This document shows, one piece after another, positions 1 through 7,459 of a stretch of DNA of 64,000 bases; the first letter of the stretch is position 1; every line of letters begins with the position of its first letter. The notes under the pieces were generated by a model. The model had not been told where the DNA came from. It ran no database searches and saw nothing but the letters and a program-made list of their open reading frames with translations. The DNA comes from Candidatus Avimuribaculum pullicola (GTDB taxonomy: Bacteria; Bacteroidota; Bacteroidia; Bacteroidales; Muribaculaceae): assembly GCA_018716295.1 (NCBI GenBank), contig DVKC01000002.1:1-64000 (forward strand), written 5' to 3'. A program made the translations under genes and the position numbers.

Positions 1-2
1 AT

Positions 3-110
3 AATTTTATCGTCAACCTATTGGGTGCAATTGCTGCATACTGTTGCTTTCCGAAAAAGCCGTGTATCAATGTTACGAGAACTCTTGACACACAGCTCGC
101 TTTGTTTTGA
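3..110 (+). CDS. Possible 3' end of a membrane protein cut by the window edge
   Basis: An open frame enters from the left edge and stops with TGA at 108-110, giving 35 residues. It begins with a short hydrophobic stretch (VNLLGAIAAYCCF) followed by a polar tail, which would suit the C-terminus of a small membrane protein. A second frame is also open across this stretch, so the frame choice rests only on the membrane-like composition. No family is recognised. Weak call. Confidence 0.3.
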   Translation, partial: NFIVNLLGAIAAYCCFPKKPCINVTRTLDTQLALF

Positions 111-143
111 ATTCGTCGAACTCACGTTAAATAACTAAAGAAT

Positions 144-809
144 ATGAAATCTATCAAAATTAGCACCATTGTTTGTGCACTGGGAGTTTTTGCAATTGCA
201 GGTTTGGCATTGTGGTCATGTTCGAGTGACAACAACATCACGTCTGAACCTCAAGTGATTAACCAAGAGGATGAAACAACAGTAAGGACGTTGGACAGAT
301 TTTCGGAGATAGAACCAAATTTCGCCTCATTCTTGATGCAGAGCAAAACTCGCTCGTCGAGTTACGCGGTGAAAGACACTTTGCCGGATGTGGTGCCAAG
401 CAAAAGCAAATGGGATGAAACTGTGTATGAATTTAAAAACGACGAGGGAATCACAGCCCAAATGGTAAAAGGCGAATATAGAGGCAAAACCACATTGGCA
501 TGTGCATATTATATTAAGAATGAAAATGTGGAAACAGGCACTAAAATACTTTTGTTGCAACAAATGGATGCCAACGAGTATATACTTTGCAACCAAAATG
601 ACGAACCTCTTATGAAAGTGATTCATAATGGTGACAATAATTTTGAATATGCACTTCTTGCCGACCAAAGGAAAGTTTCTAAAGAGTTATGTAATATCGG
701 TATGGTTGTCGCGGGAAGTGCCGTTAGTTTTTTTGCAATTCCGACTTGGGGTGCTGCAATCGGTTTTGGTATAATTTGGTATATGCTTACTGATTTAGTT
801 TGTCAATAA
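144..809 (+). CDS. Hypothetical lipoprotein with a hydrophobic glycine-rich C-terminus
   Basis: The 221-aa product starts with a lipoprotein signal peptide; the lipobox LWSC puts the lipidated Cys at about residue 26. A polar, acidic tether follows (about 27-60), then a soluble middle part of unknown fold. The last 39 residues are strongly hydrophobic and rich in Gly and Ala (GAAIGFGIIW near 203-212), bounded by Cys183 and Cys220. This tail could be a transmembrane hairpin or a peptide-like module. No family is recognised. It stands alone: the next gene starts 400 bp downstream. The start is the first ATG before the signal peptide. Confidence 0.72.
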   Translation: MKSIKISTIVCALGVFAIAGLALWSCSSDNNITSEPQVINQEDETTVRTLDRFSEIEPNFASFLMQSKTRSSSYAVKDTLPDVVPSKSKWDETVYEFKNDEGITAQMVKGEYRGKTTLACAYYIKNENVETGTKILLLQQMDANEYILCNQNDEPLMKVIHNGDNNFEYALLADQRKVSKELCNIGMVVAGSAVSFFAIPTWGAAIGFGIIWYMLTDLVCQ

Positions 810-906
810 TACTGTAATACCAAAAACTTGAATTGCAAAATTATATGCTTGATGAGTATAGTTACACTACGACTCTTTTGTTTAAATCCAAATCGTCATT
901 AGAACT

Positions 907-1071
907 GGGGGTGTGCCGAAACTAAATATTAAATTCAATAAACTTATAAATAGAAACTTGGCAAAAAGGAATCAATGTAAAACAGCTTATGTTTATACAT
1001 TATTTACTGATTTTGCTGCAACTTTTAATATGTATTTTTAAAATCCTCGTTTGAGTTTCGGCAACACCCTC
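907..1071. repeat. MITE-like element with terminal inverted repeats
   Basis: This 165-bp AT-rich stretch is bounded by imperfect inverted repeats of about 17 bp: GGGGGTGTGCCGAAACT at 907-923 and AGTTTCGGCAACACCCTC at 1054-1071. It has no convincing coding frame. The ends resemble insertion-sequence termini, so a non-autonomous transposon remnant is the likely reading. No clear target-site duplication is visible. It fills most of the 400-bp gap between the lipoprotein gene and the next gene. Confidence 0.55.
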
Positions 1072-1209
1072 TAACTACGCTTAACACTAAGTTCCATTGG
1101 GGGTAAACGAAATGACCGTATAGTGCACTTTTATTGTGTAATTTATTTGGTGATTTTAAATATAAATTTTAAATTTGTATATCAGCTAATTCTTTTAATT
1201 ATAACAATC

Positions 1210-1662
1210 ATGAACACAACAAATAGGTGCGACAAGTGCAGCAGGTGCACTGTCACTATAAAGTATGGTGCTTATCAGTGGATTGGTTTTGTCCAAATAT
1301 GCTCTTGTATCTTGTCGATTGAATATTTATTCGATTTTTTGCCCGATAGCTTGGTAGATTGGTTTAATTACGTCGTCGGGTTTATGTCATTTATGTTTGT
1401 ATTGAACCTATTAAGCGAGCGGTATAAGCAGACCGAAATAAAGCCAAAGGCAATATCGACCAAAATCTTGCCATTGATGTGGTGGACTGTAGTGGTAGCC
1501 GCATTTGCAGTGTGCTTGAACATACTTGACCTACCGCTTAGTCGGCAGACCGTAGTGCCGACGGTGCTGCTTTTGGTTGTGAATGTATTGCTCGCATTTA
1601 AAGTATTCAAAGGGAATTACACGGTCTATTCCGATGCCGACAAATCGGCTACTGCTGCATGA
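1210..1662 (+). CDS. Small multi-pass membrane protein with N-terminal Cys cluster
   Basis: The 150-aa product begins with a CxxCxxC cluster (Cys7, Cys10, Cys13), followed by about four hydrophobic segments (roughly 20-40, 48-67, 85-105, 110-130) and a short polar tail. The ATG at 1210 is chosen over an upstream in-frame ATG at 1123, because the extra 29 residues are low-complexity AT-rich sequence. No family is recognised; a metal- or redox-linked membrane protein is conceivable from the Cys cluster alone. It converges with the trpB gene. Confidence 0.58.
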   Translation: MNTTNRCDKCSRCTVTIKYGAYQWIGFVQICSCILSIEYLFDFLPDSLVDWFNYVVGFMSFMFVLNLLSERYKQTEIKPKAISTKILPLMWWTVVVAAFAVCLNILDLPLSRQTVVPTVLLLVVNVLLAFKVFKGNYTVYSDADKSATAA

Positions 1663-1780
1663 TATAAAAAATTGGTGACGTTGGTTGCCAGTCGTGCTTG
1701 CGATTTGCAAGTGGGAGTATGCCCCTCGTAACTTTGTGCCATAGAGAATAATCGGTTCAATTTAGGTATTATGGATAAGG

Positions 1781-1849
1781 TTGCCTCCGAGGGGCAAAAC
1801 TGTGTAACGCTGTTTGCATGGGTTATGCAGTTCTGCCTCTCGGAGGCAA
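1781..1849. repeat. 22-bp inverted repeat between convergent genes
   Basis: Arms at 1781-1802 and 1828-1849 (core TTGCCTCCGAG / CTCGGAGGCAA) match with a few mismatches around a 25-bp loop. It lies between the convergent membrane-protein gene and trpB, but no T-run follows either arm, so it is not a standard terminator. A related string (GGGCAAAACT next to TTGCC) recurs at 3510-3528 beside a larger palindrome, which suggests an interspersed repeat family. Confidence 0.5.
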
Positions 1850-1867
1850 TTTCTCCTGATGGTGGTG

Positions 1868-3226
1868 TCACAGGGCTTCGAGCGGGGCGGTGTTGCGCTC
1901 GATGTCGCTGTCGGGGACTTGGTAGTTGTTTAGGTCGCCAGCGAAGTACCGGTCGTAGGCTGTCATGTCGATAAGTCCGTGTCCCGAAAGGTTGAAAAGT
2001 ATCGTTTTGGCTTTCCCTTCTTCGCGGGCTTGCAGGGCGCAGTCGATGGCGGCGGCGATGGCGTGTGACGACTCGGGTGCAGGTATGATGCCTTCGGTCT
2101 GGGCAAAGAGGGTGGCTGCACGGAACGTGTCGAGTTGCGGAACGTCAACGGCTTCGATAAGCCCATCGTGTTTTAGCTGGCTGATTACCGACCCAGCACC
2201 GTGGTAGCGCAGTCCGCCAGCATGAATGTTGGCGGGGGCGAAGTTGTGCCCGAGCGAGTACATCGGTATGAGTGGCGTATAGCCGGCTTCGTCGCCAAAG
2301 TCATAGCAGAATTTGCCACGTGTGAGTTTAGGGCAAGACTCTGGTTCGGCGGCAATGAAGCGGGTGCTGGTTTTCCCGGCTATGTTGTGGCGCAGGAACG
2401 GGAACGAAATGCCCGAAAAGTTGCTACCTCCACCGAAGCAGCCTATTACAATGTCGGGGTATTCGCCGGCCATTTCCATCTGTTTTTCGGCTTCAAGCCC
2501 TATCACGGTCTGGTGCAGTGCTACATGGTTAAGCACCGAGCCAAGCACGTATTTGCAATTGGGCGTGGTCATTGCCAGTTCCACAGCTTCGGAGATTGCC
2601 GTGCCGAGCGAGCCTTGGTAATTGGGGTTCTCGGTGATGATTTTCTTTCCCGCCTTGGTTGACATACTCGGCGAGGCAATCACCTCGGCTCCGTATGTTT
2701 CCATAATTGAGCGGCGGTAAGGCTTTTGGTTGTATGAAATTTTTACCATATACACCGCAAGTTCCAGCCCGAAGTGCTTTGCTGCCAGCGACAAGGCAGC
2801 CCCCCATTGTCCTGCGCCTGTTTCGGTGGTTATGTTGGTCACGCCCTCCTGTTTGCAAAAGTAGGCTTGCGCTATTGCCGAGTTTAGCTTATGCGAACCT
2901 ACTGGGCTTACGCTTTCGTTCTTAAAATATATGTGAGCAGGAGTGTCGAGAGCCCTTTCAAGTCCCGTGGCACGGACTAATGGTGTAGGTCGCCATATTT
3001 TATACATCTCGCGAACTTCCTCGGGTATCTCAATCCACACGTCGGTGGTATTCATCTCTTGGTGCGATGCTGCGCGTGAGAAGAGCGGGTATAAGTCTTC
3101 TTCCTTGAGAGGTTGCTTGGTTTGCGGGTTTTCCATCGGGCGTGGCTTGTTTTTCATTTCAGCGAGAATGTTGTACCATGCCGTTGGTATTTCCTTTTCC
3201 GTGAGAATAAACTTCTTTGTGTTCAT
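1868..3226 (-). CDS. trpB: TrpB2-type tryptophan synthase beta chain-like PLP enzyme
   Basis: The 452-aa product belongs to the TrpB2 branch of fold-type II PLP enzymes, which join indole and L-serine (or O-phosphoserine) to give tryptophan. Lys113 in the motif GSHKLNSA is the Schiff-base lysine. The glycine-rich signature reads ETGAGQWG, the TrpB2 form, where TrpB1 has His in place of Trp. The length exceeds the ~400 aa of TrpB1, as expected for the longer TrpB2 N-terminus. No trpA or other trp gene is adjacent, so it may salvage free indole rather than work in a TrpAB tunnel complex. It starts at an ATG after an AT-rich leader. Confidence 0.93.
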   Translation of the reverse strand: MNTKKFILTEKEIPTAWYNILAEMKNKPRPMENPQTKQPLKEEDLYPLFSRAASHQEMNTTDVWIEIPEEVREMYKIWRPTPLVRATGLERALDTPAHIYFKNESVSPVGSHKLNSAIAQAYFCKQEGVTNITTETGAGQWGAALSLAAKHFGLELAVYMVKISYNQKPYRRSIMETYGAEVIASPSMSTKAGKKIITENPNYQGSLGTAISEAVELAMTTPNCKYVLGSVLNHVALHQTVIGLEAEKQMEMAGEYPDIVIGCFGGGSNFSGISFPFLRHNIAGKTSTRFIAAEPESCPKLTRGKFCYDFGDEAGYTPLIPMYSLGHNFAPANIHAGGLRYHGAGSVISQLKHDGLIEAVDVPQLDTFRAATLFAQTEGIIPAPESSHAIAAAIDCALQAREEGKAKTILFNLSGHGLIDMTAYDRYFAGDLNNYQVPDSDIERNTAPLEAL

Positions 3227-3529
3227 GATGTATATTTATGCGTTATTGTTAAATAATAATGCAAATTAAGTGCATGTTTTTTTATTTTGCAAATTATTTA
3301 TGGAATATTTTGTGAATATTATGCGGAAGTGTGCTTTTTTCTATATAAATTATGCCAGAATGGCGTCGTTTGCTTATTGGGGTGTGTGGCATTTCAGTGT
3401 CGATGGCGAAGTGTTTTCTGCAATGCGCCTCGGCAGTGAGTGTGTATCAAATTAGGCAAGTAGGATTTATACAATTCACTTAATATATCATTGGAGATAT
3501 GAGTAAAATTGCCCTGGAAGGGCAAAACT
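3227..3529. other. Non-coding leader region between trpB and a palindromic repeat
   Basis: This AT-rich gap holds the upstream region of trpB (minus strand). No box fully matching TAnnTTTG was found; the nearest is TTAATTTG on the minus strand close to 3260. The string GTGTATCAAATT near 3444 resembles the outer ends of the palindromic elements at 25.8-29.7 kb, but no partner end was found here. No convincing gene is seen. Confidence 0.4.
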
Positions 3530-3681
3530 ATGCTTAACCGGCTGGTGGAGTGAGCGATAGCGAACGCAACCTGCGGTATTGTCCCACTATGGTTGCGGCA
3601 TCTCCGAAACCGCTTGGGGTATTTGCTTGTTCTTCCGCAGGTTGCGTTCGCTATCGCTCACTCCACCAGTCGGTTAAGCAT
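3530..3681. repeat. 152-bp palindromic element with 47-bp arms
   Basis: Arms at 3530-3576 and 3635-3681 are inverted copies matching at 46 of 47 positions (core GAGCGATAGCGAACGCAACC and its complement), separated by a 58-bp spacer. Flanking short hairpins occur at 3510-3523 and 3686-3699. Open frames across it are by-products of the symmetry. It looks like an interspersed non-autonomous repeat or a strongly folded RNA. It is unlike the other repeat families in this window. Confidence 0.72.
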
Positions 3682-3850
3682 GGTAAAGCCTCTTCGAGGC
3701 TTGTTCCAATGACTGGTTTGGATTTATCTAAATTTGGAACATCTCTTATTACGCTTGCCTTGCATTTTGATAGGCTGCGGCTCGGCAAAGCAAAAATTGT
3801 GCAAGCACATTTTTGCAATTGCGCTCGCCTTGCACTATATTTGTAGTGAT

Positions 3851-4396
3851 ATGGAAAAGGTACAGGAAATAAAAAAGACATTTTATGCCTATCGCAATGG
3901 CATCATAGCCGATAGGTTGCGCAATGCGGGCGATTGCCATGCCGTAATCTTCGGATTGAATATCCCGCAAATTGTGAACATCGCCAATGAATTGGGGCAA
4001 GATGCACACTTGGCACGGCAATTGTGGAACAATTCCAATTCACGCGAAAGCCGAATGTTGGCACCAATGTTGTTCCCATGCGATGAATTGGGATATGACG
4101 AAGCGTGTTTGTGGATTGAAGATGTCGAAAATGTGGAGATTGCTGATAATTTGTGCCATAAATTGCTGCGAAAAGTCGATTCGGCCGAAAAATTGTTTCA
4201 GAAATATGCCAATGCCGACAAGGATTTGCTTAGGTATGTCGCATTCAGGCTTGCAATGAACTTGTTGTGTATCGGTGCTGTTGCCGATCGCGTGGCTATG
4301 CTTGATGCGGCTCGGCGTGAGGTTGCAAAGGGATGCGGCATGACGCAGAATGTTGCCCGCGACGTTGTCGAAGAAATTGAGCTGATGCAAGGGTAG
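3851..4396 (+). CDS. DNA alkylation repair (AlkD-like HEAT-repeat) protein
   Basis: The 181-aa helical protein resembles the AlkD/COG4912 family of DNA glycosylases, which remove 3- and 7-alkylated bases while wrapping DNA in HEAT-like repeats. Family-like features include the helical pairs carrying LWNNSNSRESRMLAPML (about 60-76) and ACLWIEDVENVEIADNLC (about 85-102). It is shorter than typical AlkD (~220-230 aa) and begins deeper into the fold. The ATG at 3851 is preferred over an upstream in-frame start at 3734, which would add Cys-rich low-complexity sequence. It is monocistronic. Family assignment is by pattern recognition. Confidence 0.75.
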   Translation: MEKVQEIKKTFYAYRNGIIADRLRNAGDCHAVIFGLNIPQIVNIANELGQDAHLARQLWNNSNSRESRMLAPMLFPCDELGYDEACLWIEDVENVEIADNLCHKLLRKVDSAEKLFQKYANADKDLLRYVAFRLAMNLLCIGAVADRVAMLDAARREVAKGCGMTQNVARDVVEEIELMQG

Positions 4397-4422
4397 GACA
4401 AGCTTTTTTTGATGTTATGTCA

Positions 4423-4452
4423 TTGCTTTTCATGAACATTTTAGTAACTTAG
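4423..4452 (+). promoter_or_regulatory. Bacteroidetes-type promoter for the 4493 gene
   Basis: A TTG at 4423-4425 lies 19 bp before TAACTTAG (4445-4452), one mismatch from TAnnTTTG. The predicted transcription start is about 35 bp before the ATG at 4493. Confidence 0.55.
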
Positions 4453-4492
4453 CACAGTTGTAATAACAGACGTTTAATTAAATCAAAATATT

Positions 4493-4852
4493 ATGTCGAA
4501 TAAGCGAAATTTGAAAAAAAACATTAAAAACGCTTGCGGCAACATCGCAGGCGAATGTATATATGCTTCATTTAGGTTGGAGGATCTTGACGAAAACAGT
4601 GTGGAATCTGTTGTAAGTAAGGCAGTATTGTTGCAGATTACCACTGTTGACAAAGTTTCAACCAAGTTTGACAAGACTCGCAAGGACTTTGCCGATGAAC
4701 AGTCATACCGTAAAGCTCGTCGCGCATATTTCAAGGAATATTATGCAGCTCTGTACAAGGAGTTTGCAGATGGCATAAATAGCCTTGTGAAGGAGATGAA
4801 CGACATGCTTACGCCCGAACAAAAGGAAGCAAACAAGAAAGAAGCTAACTAA
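4493..4852 (+). CDS. Small basic, helical hypothetical protein
   Basis: The 119-aa soluble protein has a basic N-terminus (MSNKRNLKKNIK), no signal peptide, a Cys pair at 15 and 22, and a long charged helical second half ending in a Lys/Glu-rich tail. The family is not named, though such short basic-helical proteins are common in Bacteroidales. It has its own promoter and a clean hairpin terminator, so it is probably a monocistronic, well-expressed gene. Function unknown. Confidence 0.75.
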   Translation: MSNKRNLKKNIKNACGNIAGECIYASFRLEDLDENSVESVVSKAVLLQITTVDKVSTKFDKTRKDFADEQSYRKARRAYFKEYYAALYKEFADGINSLVKEMNDMLTPEQKEANKKEAN

Positions 4853-4877
4853 TATTTTCCAATTAAGAAAAACGCAC

Positions 4878-4936
4878 AAGCGTGGAAGGCATGCAGCCCA
4901 GATGAAGAAAGGGTGAAACGTCTTTCCACGCTTTTT
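4878..4936 (+). terminator. Intrinsic terminator after the 4493 gene
   Basis: Arms AAGCGTGGAA (4878-4887) and TTCCACGCTT (4924-4933) form a perfect 10-bp stem around a 36-nt loop, followed by a T-run to 4936. Confidence 0.72.
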
Positions 4937-4949
4937 GATATCAAACTAT

Positions 4950-5768
4950 ATGGGTTACAAGAGCCTAAACATCGCAATCATAGAATATGATATTGCTTGG
5001 GCCGACAAGATGGCAAATTTCAATATTGTCGGTGAAGCAATGGCAAAAATGCCGCAGGATACCGACCTCGTTATATTGCCCGAAATGTTTTCGACAGGCT
5101 TTATTACCGAAAGCCGCGAGAAAGCCGCTTCATTGGCCGAACGCAACACGCAGTCAACAATCAACTGGCTACAGGAGGTTGCCGCCGCCCATAATGTAGC
5201 GATTACTGGCAGTTTTCTTGCCCACACGGCCAGCCAGCTTTACAACCGGGCATTTTTTATCGAACCGAATGGTGATGATACGTTTTATGACAAGCGGCAT
5301 CTGTTCCGCATGGGGGGTGAAAACGAGATATACAATCGCGGTGTTACATTTGCTCCTGTAGTGAGGTTCAGGGGATGGAATATCAAGCTCGTGGTGTGCT
5401 ATGACTTGCGTTTCCCAGCATGGTGCCGCAACAATTTCAATAAGAATGCTTATGATTTGCTTGCCGTAGTGGCCAATTGGCCTCGTGCAAGGCAACACCC
5501 GTGGCACACGTTGCTTGCTGCGCGTGCTATCGAGAACCTAAGTTATGTGTGTGGGGCTAATCGCAGCGGTATAGATCCATATAAGGTTGATTATTCGTCT
5601 GGTTCGTCGGCATTGTATGATTTCAAGGGAATGCCATGCAGCACTAAGTCTATAGCATTCGGTGGCGGTAACGTATATAGCTATGCACTCGACCGTCAAG
5701 CACTCGACAATTTCCGTGAAAAATTCCCAGCATGGATGGATGCCGACCTTACATCACTTTCGCTTTGA
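4950..5768 (+). CDS. Nitrilase-superfamily amidase (omega-amidase / YafV-like)
   Basis: The 272-aa cytosolic enzyme is of the carbon-nitrogen hydrolase superfamily. The catalytic triad is visible: Glu45 (LPEMFSTGF), Lys115 (DKRHLFRMGGE) and Cys150 (VVCYDLRFP). The pattern around the Lys and Cys resembles omega-amidase/YafV proteins, which hydrolyse alpha-ketoglutaramate or ketosuccinamate in methionine-salvage-linked transamination. The substrate is inferred from family resemblance only. The ATG at 4950 is chosen over an in-frame TTG at 4935 that lies inside the preceding terminator's T-run. A terminator follows. Confidence 0.88.
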   Translation: MGYKSLNIAIIEYDIAWADKMANFNIVGEAMAKMPQDTDLVILPEMFSTGFITESREKAASLAERNTQSTINWLQEVAAAHNVAITGSFLAHTASQLYNRAFFIEPNGDDTFYDKRHLFRMGGENEIYNRGVTFAPVVRFRGWNIKLVVCYDLRFPAWCRNNFNKNAYDLLAVVANWPRARQHPWHTLLAARAIENLSYVCGANRSGIDPYKVDYSSGSSALYDFKGMPCSTKSIAFGGGNVYSYALDRQALDNFREKFPAWMDADLTSLSL

Positions 5769-5778
5769 TATATGAATG

Positions 5779-5826
5779 AAACGTTGAAAATGTAGCATTT
5801 GCATAGTTGCTCGTTTTCAACGTTTT
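5779..5826. terminator. Hairpin terminator between convergent genes
   Basis: AAACGTTGAAAA (5779-5790) pairs with TTTTCAACGTTT (from 5814). A/T runs lie on both sides, so it could serve the amidase gene (plus) and the small membrane-protein genes (minus). Confidence 0.65.
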
Positions 5827-5841
5827 GTGTGTCAATATTAG

Positions 5842-5946
5842 CTAAAGGTTTTCAAGCCATTTCTTGCCCGATTTGGTGTTTATCCAAATTGCAATTCCTC
5901 CAGCTATTATCAAACCTGCTGAAAAAAACATGATTAAAAAGTCCAT
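5842..5946 (-). CDS. 34-aa single-span membrane peptide
   Basis: A complete small frame reads MDFLIMFFSAGLIIAGGIAI, then WINTKSGKKWLENL and a TAG stop. It has one hydrophobic helix followed by a Lys-rich tail, a normal layout for a small inner-membrane protein. Its ATG lies 2 bp after the stop of the upstream 82-aa membrane protein, so translation is probably coupled. It is too short for most gene finders. Support is the tight spacing, coherent composition and the terminator just downstream. Function unknown. Confidence 0.52.
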   Translation of the reverse strand: MDFLIMFFSAGLIIAGGIAIWINTKSGKKWLENL

Positions 5947-5948
5947 AG

Positions 5949-6197
5949 TTAGCGTCGGTTTAATATTTTGTATCCTATATATGCTAATAAAAATGTAAAA
6001 CAGATACCTAAGATAAGCAATATCATTTGATGGATTTGAGGATCGTTTATGATTAACGAAACGCCACCAACTAACGCCATTGATGCGAATACAAGTTTTG
6101 CCAAATCATAAAAAAATTTGCCAAGGGTTTCTCGGCTTGTTTTTTCTCGCTCTTTGGTGTCTTTCTTTTCGTCCAGTTGTTTCGTGAAGTTGCTCAT
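5949..6197 (-). CDS. Small two-span membrane protein
   Basis: The 82-aa product has a charged, coiled-coil-like N-terminus (about 1-27, rich in Lys/Glu), then two hydrophobic helices (about 31-51 and 57-77) and a basic end. The ATG at 6197 is used; an in-frame TTG sits one codon upstream. A good promoter lies at 6214-6244, leaving a short leader. The following 34-aa frame begins 2 bp after its stop, suggesting a two-protein membrane unit. No family is recognised. Confidence 0.7.
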   Translation of the reverse strand: MSNFTKQLDEKKDTKEREKTSRETLGKFFYDLAKLVFASMALVGGVSLIINDPQIHQMILLILGICFTFLLAYIGYKILNRR

Positions 6198-6213
6198 CAA
6201 TCTTATATTTTTG

Positions 6214-6244
6214 CAAATATAGTGAAAGCCGAGCGCAAAACAAA
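6214..6244 (-). promoter_or_regulatory. Promoter for the small membrane-protein pair
   Basis: On the minus strand TTTG (6244-6241) and TATATTTG (6221-6214) are separated by exactly 19 bp, a consensus Bacteroidetes housekeeping promoter. Confidence 0.72.
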
Positions 6245-6289
6245 CAACAGCTTGCCGATTTTTGCGTTATTGCCGAAGTAGATTGAGAA

Positions 6290-6321
6290 TTTGACGAAAT
6301 GGTAAAATTGCGGTAATTTTG
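6290..6321 (+). promoter_or_regulatory. Promoter for menA
   Basis: TTTG at 6290-6293 and TAATTTTG at 6314-6321 are 20 bp apart. The predicted start lies about 10 bp before the menA ATG. It is divergent from the promoter at 6214-6244. Confidence 0.72.
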
Positions 6322-6336
6322 TGGAAATAAAAAATC

Positions 6337-7218
6337 ATGGTAAAAAAGATAAAGATATGGATTGAATGTGCGCGGTTGCGCACGTTGCCTGTGTCGGTAG
6401 CCGGGGTAGTGGCAGCTTGTGCATTAGCCTTGCGGCATGGAGTATTTGCTTGGGTGCCAGCTGTTTTGTGTTTTGTATTTGCGGTACTTGCACAAGTAGT
6501 GTCAAATTTTGCCAATGAGTATTACGACTTCAAGCGTGGTGCCGACAAAAAAGGACGTGTCGGGCCGAGGCGTGGCGTTACAGAGGGTGACATTAAGCCC
6601 GATACGCTGCGGGCTGTGACATTTGTCACGTTGCTGGTAGCATGTTTGGTTGGGTGTTGTTTGATACCATTCGGTGGATGGTGGTTAATAGTTGTCGGCA
6701 TCTTTATTGCAATTTTTGCGTTGGCTTATAGTGCAGGGCCATATCCGCTTTCATACCATGGGCTTGGCGATGTGGCTGTGCTATTGTTTTTCGGTATTGT
6801 ACCTGTCAACCTGACGTATTATGTGCAATCAGGCGTTTTGTATGAACTTGATGTGATGCTTGCCTCGATTGCGATAGGGCTGATGGGCGTTAATGTGCTC
6901 GTGGTGAATAATTACCGCGATATGGACGATGACCGTGAAGCCGGCAAGCATACGACCGTGGTGATTTTCGGGCGGAAAGTTGCTGCGATTGCATATCTGG
7001 TTAATGGATTTGTTGCTATGGCGTTATTGGTACCAGTGTGGGTTTCGACACATTGGATTGCGTTGGCAATACCATTGATATACTTGATACTTCACGCAGT
7101 GGCATGGCGTGGCCTTGTGGCGCGCACAGGCGCGGCTCTCAATCCATTGCTTGGCATAACATCAATCAATATGCTTCTATTTTCATTATTATTGGCTCTA
7201 TATTGCGCCTTGTTGTGA
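6337..7218 (+). CDS. menA: 1,4-dihydroxy-2-naphthoate polyprenyltransferase
   Basis: This 293-aa UbiA-superfamily integral membrane prenyltransferase attaches a polyprenyl chain to DHNA in menaquinone synthesis. The two Asp-rich Mg-prenyl-diphosphate motifs are visible: NEYYDFKRGAD (about 61-71) and NNYRDMDDDREAGK (about 190-203). The rest is about eight or nine hydrophobic helices. Length is typical for MenA. Other men genes are not in the window. Menaquinone would be the electron acceptor of the Nqr complex encoded at 19.9-25.7 kb. A strong terminator follows. Confidence 0.93.
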   Translation: MVKKIKIWIECARLRTLPVSVAGVVAACALALRHGVFAWVPAVLCFVFAVLAQVVSNFANEYYDFKRGADKKGRVGPRRGVTEGDIKPDTLRAVTFVTLLVACLVGCCLIPFGGWWLIVVGIFIAIFALAYSAGPYPLSYHGLGDVAVLLFFGIVPVNLTYYVQSGVLYELDVMLASIAIGLMGVNVLVVNNYRDMDDDREAGKHTTVVIFGRKVAAIAYLVNGFVAMALLVPVWVSTHWIALAIPLIYLILHAVAWRGLVARTGAALNPLLGITSINMLLFSLLLALYCALL

Positions 7219-7249
7219 TGAGAGGGTGCAACTCAAGTGTGGGGCAAGT

Positions 7250-7287
7250 TGGCCGCGCCGAAATCAATCGTGCGCGGCCAGTTTTTT
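7250..7287 (+). terminator. Intrinsic terminator after menA
   Basis: TGGCCGCGC (7250-7258) pairs with GCGCGGCCA (7272-7280), followed by a six-T run (7282-7287). Confidence 0.82.
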
Positions 7288-7317
7288 ATTGCAACGGGTG
7301 ATGTGTGAAATCGTCGT

Positions 7318-7338
7318 AATCCCCAACTAATGGGGATT
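7318..7338. promoter_or_regulatory. Perfect dyad upstream of the xusA promoter
   Basis: AATCCCCA and TGGGGATT are perfect inverted 8-bp arms with a 5-bp spacer, about 53 bp before the predicted -33 element of the uptake operon. It could be an operator for an iron- or stress-responsive regulator. It does not match a classical Fur box, so the role is conjecture. Confidence 0.35.
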
Positions 7339-7390
7339 GCGCTGAATTATCGGTCAGAACCAGCCACTTTAAAATACCCAAAAAAGGCGA

Positions 7391-7421
7391 TTGCCAGCCT
7401 ATTGTTATCTGCCTAATTTTG
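7391..7421 (+). promoter_or_regulatory. Promoter of the xusABC-like operon
   Basis: TTG at 7391-7393 and TAATTTTG at 7414-7421 are separated by 20 bp. The predicted start is about 30 bp before the ATG at 7460. Confidence 0.65.
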
Positions 7422-7459
7422 CGTCGGGAAATTAAGCGAAAAATAACAATATATTTTAA

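Noticed and set aside
3550..3881. Open frames on both strands across the 3.5-kb palindrome
   Set aside because: They exist only because the 47-bp arms read openly in both directions; no coding character.
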